Shown piece by piece: positions 58,188 to 64,000 of a stretch of 64,000 bases of DNA. The stretch lies in assembly GCF_035594035.1 (NCBI RefSeq), contig NZ_CP141588.1:1-64000 (forward strand), read 5' to 3'. The first letter of the stretch is position 1, and each line of letters opens with the position of its first letter. This stretch comes from Sphingomonas sp. LY54. Its GTDB lineage: Bacteria; Pseudomonadota; Alphaproteobacteria; Sphingomonadales; Sphingomonadaceae. Under the pieces are notes generated by a model, which ran no database searches, was not told where the DNA came from, and worked only from the letters and a program-made list of their open reading frames with translations. The position numbers and the translations under genes were made by a program.

Positions 58188-59276
58188 ATGGCCAGCCGCA
58201 GCGTGCATCACGGTGAGACCAGAGACGCCGCACGGCTGCTTTTGGCGGCCGCGCGCGAACGCTTCTCCGTGGCCGCGATCGATCTGCTCCTGCCCGAGCA
58301 GTCCCGCCTCACCGAATGGCAGCGGCTCACCGCCTCGACCCTGCTCGGCCAGCTGGTGCGCACGATCGAGGATGGGCTGCGCGCCGATCTGGCTGGCCGT
58401 TTCGTCGCGCGCGACGCGCTCCACGCGGCTCTGTCGTCGGCGCATGTGCCGATCGCGCTGCCGCTGCTCGAGCGCGCCAATGTCCTGCGCGATATCGATC
58501 TCGGCAACGTGCTTGTCCGCCGGGTCGAGGAGCATCGCTTCTACAAGGCGAACAGTGGCCTGGTCGAACGCGACCTGATCGTCGAATTGCTGCGCGAGCC
58601 CGACGAGGGCATTGCCGGCGAAGCGATGGCGCTGCTGATCGCGCGCAGCCGCCGCTTCGATCGTTTCCAGGAACCGGTCATGGCCCAGACCGAGCTTCCT
58701 GCCGAGATCCAGCACCGCCTGGTATGGATGATCGCCGCTGCGCTCCGCCAATATGTGGTGCAGCAGCACAAGCTCCCCGCCGGGGTCGCTGACGCCGCCA
58801 TCGCCGCCGCGGCGGGCACTTTGATCGCCGCTTATGACGAAGGCGACAGCCTGGAGGCGCGGTGCACCCGCCTCGTCCGCCGGCTCGACCAGGCCGGTCG
58901 GCTCGATTCGGCGCTCCTGATCCGGATGCTCGAGGAAGGCGTGTTGCCGCTGTTCGTCGCCGGCATCGCGCTCCGCTGCAGCCTCGACTACCACGCGGCC
59001 TGGGAAGTGCTGTCCGATCCGCGCGGACGCGGCCCGGCTCTGCTGCTGCGCGGCGCCCAGCTGGAACGCGAGGATGCGGCGGCTATCCTCTTCATCCTCA
59101 ACGCGCGCGGCCGCCTCTTCTCGGGCGCCGAGGGCGACGCCACCGAAGCCCAGCTCGACCTTTACGACGGCACCGAGGAACAGACGGCGCGCGAGATCCT
59201 GCATCTCTGGCAGGTCGATCCCGGCTACCGCGCGGCGATCGCCCGGCTTTCGACCCGCGGCCGCGAGGCGGCATGA
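58188..59276 (+). CDS. DUF2336 domain protein
   Basis: A 362-residue, soluble, all-helical protein of the DUF2336 type (LTEWQRLTASTLLGQLVRTIEDGLR in part: LTEWQRLTASTLL; then LIVELLREPDEGIAGEAM). Such proteins look like HEAT-type helical repeats and are common in alphaproteobacteria; the function is unknown to me. The ATG follows a 105-base gap without a strong ribosome site. Its stop overlaps the PAS-kinase start as ATGA (59273-59276), so the two are translationally coupled, suggesting a shared pathway. Confidence 0.8.
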   Translation: MASRSVHHGETRDAARLLLAAARERFSVAAIDLLLPEQSRLTEWQRLTASTLLGQLVRTIEDGLRADLAGRFVARDALHAALSSAHVPIALPLLERANVLRDIDLGNVLVRRVEEHRFYKANSGLVERDLIVELLREPDEGIAGEAMALLIARSRRFDRFQEPVMAQTELPAEIQHRLVWMIAAALRQYVVQQHKLPAGVADAAIAAAAGTLIAAYDEGDSLEARCTRLVRRLDQAGRLDSALLIRMLEEGVLPLFVAGIALRCSLDYHAAWEVLSDPRGRGPALLLRGAQLEREDAAAILFILNARGRLFSGAEGDATEAQLDLYDGTEEQTAREILHLWQVDPGYRAAIARLSTRGREAA

Positions 59277-60673
59277 TCGCCCAGCCCAAAACCCCCTCGA
59301 TGGTGGTTCGCGGACGCCTCGACGCGCAGGGCCGGCTTGTCGAGGGCGACCCGGCGCTCGTCAATCTCCAGCTCCGCGCCGGCGGCGAGCCGACCGGCCC
59401 GCTCGCCGTGCCCCAGGTGGCGGCGCTGGCGCGGCTGTCGCGCCGGCTCGGTATCGTCATCTCGCGCGGCGTGATCGCTGCCGACGGCGACATGGATCTC
59501 GATCTCTGGGTGCGCGCCCAGCCCGACGCCGCCGGCGTCTCGCTTGAAATCAGCGGCTGGCACGAGCGCATGGCTTATGCCCCGCCGCGCAGTGACGATG
59601 CCGAGCGCGAGGCCGATTTCCTGCGCGCCTCGGCCGACTGGATGTGGGAGACCGACGAGGCCCTGCGCTTCACGGCGCTGTCGCCGGCTGCTGCGGCTGC
59701 GATCGGCAAGACGCCGGTCGAGCTGATCGGCAAGCAGCTCACCCGCCTGTTCCGCTTCCACGAGACCAAGGACGGCGCCCTGCCGATCCTGACCGCGCTC
59801 GCCGAGCAACGCCGCTTCGACGACCAGGAAGCCGAGCTCCGCACCGGCAGCAAGGCGCGCTATCGTCTCGGCGGCGTGCCTTTGATCGACGGCAGCGGCC
59901 GCTTCGCGGGCTTCCGCGGTTCGGCCACGAGCGTCGCCTTCGAGCATGTCCCGGCCAACGATCGCGGCGCCGTGCCGCTGACGCCCGTGATGGCCGGCCC
60001 GGCGTTCGGCGAACGGCTCGACAAGGCGCTGCGCGCGCCGCTCGACCATATCATCCAGAATGCCGAGACGATCAGCACCCAGCCTGACGGCCCGCTGCGC
60101 CGCGATTATGCCGGCTATGCCGAGGACATCGCCGCCGCCGGCCGCCACCTGCTCGCGCTCGTCGACGACCTCGTCGACCTGCAGGCGATCGAGCGTCCGG
60201 ATTTCGAGCCGGAGGAGGAGGTGCTGGACCTCGCCGACGTCGCCCGCCGCGCGGCGGGCCTGATGGCCGTGCGCGCCGCTTCGAAGAACGTCACCATCTC
60301 GCGCCCGCCCGACGCGGAGACGCTGCCCGCCACCGGCGAGTTCAAGCGCACCCTGCAAATCCTGATGAACCTGCTGACCAACGCCATCCGCTACACGCCG
60401 GAAGGCGGTCAGGTGTGGATCCGCGTCGAGCGCGAGGGCGACCATGCCGCCGTGATCGTCGCCGACCAGGGCAAGGGCATCGCGCCGGAGGACCAGCAGC
60501 GCATCTTCGATAAGTTCGAGCGGGTCGATCCGACCGAGGCCGGCGGGACCGGGCTCGGCCTCTACATCGCCCGCCGTCTCGCCCGCGCGATGGGCGGCGA
60601 CCTCGCGGTCGAGAGCGCGCCGGGGCAGGGGGCCCGCTTCACCCTCACATTGCCTCTCAGCAGCGCCGCCTAA
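59273..60673 (+). CDS. Cytoplasmic PAS histidine-kinase-like protein with Lys at the H-box
   Basis: A 466-residue protein with no membrane segment. Residues 1-110 are an unassigned domain, 115-225 a PAS domain (ADWMWETDEALRFTALSPAA), 245-310 a HisKA dimerisation domain, and 355-462 HATPase_c. The H-box aligns as FGERLDKALRAPL against F-x4-S-H-E-L-R-T-P-L, putting Lys251 at the phospho-His position. The ATP-binding boxes are intact: N-box NLLTNAIRYTPEG, G1 DQGKGIAPE, F-box FDKFERVD, G2 GTGLGLYIARR. It resembles Caulobacter DivL in logic (Tyr in the H-box). Translationally coupled to DUF2336; convergent with gltA, with the terminator between. Confidence 0.85.
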   Translation: MIAQPKTPSMVVRGRLDAQGRLVEGDPALVNLQLRAGGEPTGPLAVPQVAALARLSRRLGIVISRGVIAADGDMDLDLWVRAQPDAAGVSLEISGWHERMAYAPPRSDDAEREADFLRASADWMWETDEALRFTALSPAAAAAIGKTPVELIGKQLTRLFRFHETKDGALPILTALAEQRRFDDQEAELRTGSKARYRLGGVPLIDGSGRFAGFRGSATSVAFEHVPANDRGAVPLTPVMAGPAFGERLDKALRAPLDHIIQNAETISTQPDGPLRRDYAGYAEDIAAAGRHLLALVDDLVDLQAIERPDFEPEEEVLDLADVARRAAGLMAVRAASKNVTISRPPDAETLPATGEFKRTLQILMNLLTNAIRYTPEGGQVWIRVEREGDHAAVIVADQGKGIAPEDQQRIFDKFERVDPTEAGGTGLGLYIARRLARAMGGDLAVESAPGQGARFTLTLPLSSAA

Positions 60674-60683
60674 CTATCGGTCC

Positions 60684-60723
60684 AAAAGAAGAAGGCGCCC
60701 GGTCTTTCGACCGGACGCCTTCT
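60684..60723 (-). terminator. Intrinsic terminator of gltA
   Basis: AGAAGGCG-C-CCGGTC (60690-60704), loop TTTC, GACCGG-A-CGCCTTCT (60709-60723): a 14-bp stem with one mismatch. On the minus strand it is followed by TTCTTTTGG, a T-rich tail. It lies 20 bases after the gltA stop and also between convergent genes, so it may act weakly on the other strand. Confidence 0.75.
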
Positions 60724-60744
60724 GCGTCGCAAACTTTACCAGGC

Positions 60745-62031
60745 TTAGCGCTGGCCCACGGGCACGTAGTCGCGCTTGGTCGGCCCGGTGTAGAGCTGGC
60801 GCGGGCGGCCGATCTTCTGCTCGGGATCCGAGATCATCTCGTTCCACTGCGCGACCCAGCCGACCGTGCGCGCGAGCGCGAACAAGGCGGTGAACATCGA
60901 GGTCGGGAAGCCGATCGCCGAGAGGATCACGCCCGAATAGAAATCGACGTTCGGGTAGAGCTTCTTCTCGATGAAATAGGGGTCGTTGAGCGCGATCTGC
61001 TCGAGCTCGCGGGCGACGTCGAGCACTGGATCGGACACGCCGAGCTCCTTCAGCACTTCGTCCGCCGTCTGCTGCATCACCTTCGCGCGCGGGTCGTAAT
61101 TCTTGTAGACGCGGTGGCCGAAGCCCATCAGCCGGAACGGATCGTCCTTGTCCTTGGCGCGGGCGATATATTCCGGGATGCGCTTGGGGGTGCCGATCTC
61201 GCGCAGCATGTTCAGTGCCGCCTCGTTGGCGCCGCCATGGGCCGGGCCCCACAGGCAGGCGATGCCGGCGGCGATGCAGGCGAACGGATTGGCGCCCGAC
61301 GAGCCGGCGAGGCGCACGGTCGAGGTCGAGGCGTTCTGCTCGTGGTCGGCGTGGAGGATGAAGATGCGGCGCATCGCCCGCTCGATCACCGGATTGACCT
61401 CATAGGGCTCGGCCGGAACGCCGAAGGTCATGCGCAGGAAATTGCCGGTGTAAGACAGCGAATTGTCAGGGTACACGAACGGCTGGCCGATCGAATATTT
61501 GTAAGCCATCGCCGCGATCGTCGGCATCTTCGCGATCAGCCGGTGCGACGCGATCATCCGCTGCTCGGGATCGGTAATGTCGGTCGAATCGTGGTAGAAA
61601 GCGGAAAGCGCGCCGACCACGCCGCACATCACCGCCATCGGATGCGCGTCGCGGCGGAAGCCGCGGTAGAATTGGGCGAGCTGCTCGTGCAGCATCGTGT
61701 GGCGCGTGATCGTGTAGCTGAACTGCTCGAGCTCGCTCTTCTTCGGCAGGTCGCCGTGGAGGAGGAGATAGGCCACTTCCATGAAGGTCGAATGTTCGGC
61801 CAGCTGGTCGATCGGATAGCCGCGGTGGAGGAGGACGCCCTCGTCGCCGTCGATATAGGTGATCTCGGATTCGCAGCTCGCGGTCGAGGTGAAGCCAGGA
61901 TCGTAGGTGAACGCGCCGGTATTGGCGTAGAGCTTGCGGATGTCGATCACGTCGGGCCCGATTGAGCCGGACTTCACCGGATAGTCCGAACCCTGGTCGC
62001 CCATCGTGAAGGTGGCCTTGTTATCCGCCAT
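60745..62031 (-). CDS. gltA: Citrate synthase
   Basis: A 428-residue type II citrate synthase condensing acetyl-CoA and oxaloacetate. The catalytic triad is intact: His265 (GPAHGG), His306 (MGFGHRVY) and Asp363 (NVDFYSG); the substrate loop [10 protein letters not shown] is also present. The ATG lies 12 bases after the gltX stop, with AAGGAG positioned at that stop (TAAGGAGCTAGAAATATG), so the two are likely one transcript. The terminator follows. Confidence 0.97.
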   Translation of the reverse strand: MADNKATFTMGDQGSDYPVKSGSIGPDVIDIRKLYANTGAFTYDPGFTSTASCESEITYIDGDEGVLLHRGYPIDQLAEHSTFMEVAYLLLHGDLPKKSELEQFSYTITRHTMLHEQLAQFYRGFRRDAHPMAVMCGVVGALSAFYHDSTDITDPEQRMIASHRLIAKMPTIAAMAYKYSIGQPFVYPDNSLSYTGNFLRMTFGVPAEPYEVNPVIERAMRRIFILHADHEQNASTSTVRLAGSSGANPFACIAAGIACLWGPAHGGANEAALNMLREIGTPKRIPEYIARAKDKDDPFRLMGFGHRVYKNYDPRAKVMQQTADEVLKELGVSDPVLDVARELEQIALNDPYFIEKKLYPNVDFYSGVILSAIGFPTSMFTALFALARTVGWVAQWNEMISDPEQKIGRPRQLYTGPTKRDYVPVGQR

Positions 62032-62043
62032 ATTTCTAGCTCC

Positions 62044-63483
62044 TTAATTCGTCTTGGCCGATGCGCCGTGAGCGCCCACGCGCGCCAGGCTTTCCTGGCG
62101 GCCGAGCAGCACCAGCACATCGAATATCCCGGGCGAAGTCGCCCGTCCGGTGAGCGCCGCACGCAACGGCTGCGCCACCTGGCCGAGCTTGACGCCCTTT
62201 GCCTCCGCCACCTCTCGTACGGTCTGCTCTGTCGCCTCGGCGGTCCACTCCGTCAACGTAGAGAGAGCCGCATAGAGGTGCGCGAGCAGATCCTTGGCTT
62301 CGCCCTCTAGCAAGGCGGCGGCGCGTTCGTCCATGTCCAGCGGAACGGTCTTGAAAAGAAACGTGGCGCCCTCGGCGATCTCGTTGACGTTCTTGGCGCG
62401 CGGCTTCAGCCCGTCCATCGCCCGCGTCAGCAATTCCAGCTCCTCATTGCCGAGCGGACGGCCGATCAGCTCCGCGATCCGGGGCGCGGCGAGACCCGCC
62501 AGCCGCCCGTTCGAGGCTTCGCGGATATAATGGCCGTTCAAATTCTCGAGCTTCTTCAGGTCGAAGCGCGAGGGCGAGCGGCCGACATTGGCGAGGTCGA
62601 ACCAGCGCACCGCATCCTCGCGGCTGATGATCTCCTCGTCGCCATAGCCCCAGCCGAGCCGCAGCAGGTAATTGCCGAGCGCCTCGGGCAGCACGCCGAG
62701 CTCGTCCCGATAGGAATCGACGCCGGTGGCGCCGTGGCGCTTGGACATCTTGGCGCCGTCCTGGCCGTGGATCAGTGGCACGTGGGCATAGACCGGCTCG
62801 GGCCAGCCCATCGCCCGGATGATGCCCAATTGGCGGAAAGCGTTGTTCAAATGGTCGTCGCCGCGGATGACGTGGGTGACGCCCATGTCGTGGTCGTCGA
62901 CGACCACCGCCAGCATGTAGGTGGGAGTGCCGTCCGAACGGAGCAGGATCATGTCGTCCAGCTCGCCGTTCTGGACGACGACGCGGCCCTGGACCGCATC
63001 CTCGATCACGGTCTCGCCGTCGCGCGGCGCCTTGAGGCGGACGACGGACGGCGCGTCCGGGGTCGGTGCGTCGGGCGAGCAGTCGCGCCACACGCTGTTG
63101 ACCTTGAACGGCCGGCGTTCGGCCTGGGCCAGCGCGCGCTGCTCGGCCAGCTCCTCCTGGGTCATGTAGCAGCGATAGGCGTGGCCGCTGGCGAGCATGG
63201 CGTGCGCCACTTCGGCGTGGCGGGCCGCGCGTTCGGACTGGAACACGGTCTCGTCGTCCCAGTCGAGCCCGAGCCACTGCATGCCGTCGAGGATCGCTTC
63301 GATCGCGGGCTGGGTCGAGCGCGCCTTGTCGGTGTCCTCGATGCGCAACAGGAACTTGCCGCCGTGGTGGCGGGCGAACAGCCAGTTGAACAAAGCGGTG
63401 CGGGCGCCGCCGATATGGAGGAATCCGGTCGGGGAGGGGGCAAATCGGGTTACGACCGTGCCGGTTGCGTTCGTTGCGCTCAA
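62044..63483 (-). CDS. gltX: Glutamyl-tRNA synthetase
   Basis: About 479 residues, class Ib synthetase charging tRNA-Glu. HIGH motif [19 protein letters not shown], then [12 protein letters not shown], and the KMSKR loop AKMSKRHGA. The C-terminal anticodon-binding domain is normal. The start is uncertain: no ATG is suitable. TTG 63483 has GGAG 9 bases upstream and gives the usual short N-terminus; TTG 63498 adds five residues. It is divergent from comEC, with start codons about 27 bases apart. Confidence 0.93.
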   Translation of the reverse strand: MSATNATGTVVTRFAPSPTGFLHIGGARTALFNWLFARHHGGKFLLRIEDTDKARSTQPAIEAILDGMQWLGLDWDDETVFQSERAARHAEVAHAMLASGHAYRCYMTQEELAEQRALAQAERRPFKVNSVWRDCSPDAPTPDAPSVVRLKAPRDGETVIEDAVQGRVVVQNGELDDMILLRSDGTPTYMLAVVVDDHDMGVTHVIRGDDHLNNAFRQLGIIRAMGWPEPVYAHVPLIHGQDGAKMSKRHGATGVDSYRDELGVLPEALGNYLLRLGWGYGDEEIISREDAVRWFDLANVGRSPSRFDLKKLENLNGHYIREASNGRLAGLAAPRIAELIGRPLGNEELELLTRAMDGLKPRAKNVNEIAEGATFLFKTVPLDMDERAAALLEGEAKDLLAHLYAALSTLTEWTAEATEQTVREVAEAKGVKLGQVAQPLRAALTGRATSPGIFDVLVLLGRQESLARVGAHGASAKTN

Positions 63484-63509
63484 GCGCTCAATCTCCAAGG
63501 ATGCCGGCC

Positions 63510-64000
63510 ATGCCGGGCAGTGACGCCAGCGCCCCTAGCATAGCGCTCCCGCCGCGACAAACGGCGGAAATACCGCGTCCGTCCCGGATCGGCGAGCGGC
63601 TCGAAACCGTGCTGGACGCGGAACGCAACCAGCTCCCGCTCTGGCTCCCCGTCGGCCTCGGCAGCGGCATCGCCACCTGGTTCTGGCTTCCCGACACAGC
63701 AGCGTGGACCGCCTTCCTGCTCGCTCTCGGCGCGCTGCTGCTGGGCGGTCTCGCGATCGGCGGAAGCACGCGCACGGGTAAGGCGCTGGCGCTCTTCGCG
63801 CTGGCTGCCGCGCTGGGCTGCGGCCTGATCTGGTGGAAGGCCGAGCGCGTCGCCGCGCCGCGGCTCGATCACCCGCGCATGGCAGAGGTGACCGCGCGCA
63901 TCGAGAGCGCCCAGCGCCTGCCGGCAAAGAGCGCCCTGCGCCTGGTCGTCACCCCTGCCGATCCAGCGCTCGCCGCCCGCCTCCGCATCACCGTCGACGA
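63510..64000 (+). CDS. comEC: ComEC/Rec2-family protein, N-terminal part (3' end outside window)
   Basis: The frame is open from ATG 63510 to the window edge (about 163 residues). A Pro/Arg-rich cytoplasmic start ([30 protein letters not shown] in part: [14 protein letters not shown]) is followed by two hydrophobic stretches and a DUF4131-type periplasmic segment ([21 protein letters not shown] in part: [11 protein letters not shown]). This is the usual ComEC N-terminus; the channel and beta-lactamase-like domains would lie beyond the window. ATG 63501 is in frame but too close to the AAGG. ComEC moves single-stranded DNA inward in transformable bacteria. Confidence 0.82.
   Translation, partial: MPGSDASAPSIALPPRQTAEIPRPSRIGERLETVLDAERNQLPLWLPVGLGSGIATWFWLPDTAAWTAFLLALGALLLGGLAIGGSTRTGKALALFALAAALGCGLIWWKAERVAAPRLDHPRMAEVTARIESAQRLPAKSALRLVVTPADPALAARLRITVD

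Overview
The window looks like core chromosome of a GC-rich alphaproteobacterium of the order Sphingomonadales (Sphingomonas/Sphingosinicella-like). Evidence is the protein sequences (SecB, NuoA-N, YidC, DUF1467, DUF2336, DUF2842, TimA/Tim44-like) and gene orders typical of alphaproteobacteria: rpmH-rnpA-yidD-yidC-engB, zapA-6S RNA-5-FTHF cyclo-ligase, and nuoA-N followed by birA-coaX-rnj-DUF1467. I see no insertion sequence, prophage, integrase or CRISPR array. Coding density is very high and no gap exceeds 300 bases; the longest (about 250 bases) precedes nuoA. The species assignment is inference only.

Layout. 1-5.4 kb: 3' end of dnaA with a clear terminator, a DUF4136 lipoprotein, and the minus-strand group secB-murJ-trpS. 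5.5-9.7 kb: TimA-like protein, MltA, Smr protein and a GGDEF-EAL protein. 9.7-15.6 kb: dapE, a cupin, a GST, and the ribosome/membrane-insertion cluster engB-yidC-yidD-rnpA-rpmH. 15.7-24.3 kb: comM, DUF805, tRNA-Leu(CAA), HdeD-like protein, a secreted trypsin-like protease, a secreted M20 peptidase, an AI-2E-type permease, tRNA-Asp(GTC), DUF2842, 5-FTHF cyclo-ligase, 6S RNA, zapA and a small ZauP-like coiled-coil gene. 24.5-31.4 kb: a carbon-metabolism run, tkt-gap-pgk-VOC-class I aldolase-methyltransferase-thiE. 31.4-36.0 kb: DUF72, an L,D-transpeptidase coupled to an M23 peptidase, a HicB/HicA-type pair, efp, and an inositol-monophosphatase family gene. 36.2-50.6 kb: complete 14-gene complex I operon nuoA-N. 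50.6-54.1 kb: birA, coaX, RNase J, DUF1467. 54.2-60.7 kb: a poorly characterised group (large membrane coiled-coil protein, Hpt-like protein, nucleotidyltransferase/CDP-alcohol-like fusion, DUF2336, PAS-kinase). 60.7-64 kb: gltX-gltA and the start of comEC, which runs off the window.

How the genes fit together. The window covers replication initiation, cell division, envelope protein insertion and peptidoglycan remodelling (YidC/YidD, SecB, MurJ, MltA, LdT, M23), central carbon flow (tkt, gap, pgk, aldolase, gltA) and respiration (complex I). Tight translational coupling (ATGA, GTGA, TTGA, TGATG overlaps) runs through most operons.

The most interesting area is 54.2-60.7 kb. There an Hpt-like protein has Ser where the phospho-accepting His should be. 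A PAS kinase has Lys where the H-box His should be but keeps its ATP-binding boxes. A CDP-alcohol-transferase-like protein has a degraded catalytic motif. Other points worth checking are the rnpA frame, which stays open across all of rpmH with start codons 4 nt apart (a Thermus-like arrangement); a putative ZauP-zapA-6S RNA unit; and dispersed composite palindromes close to pgk, suhB and rnj.
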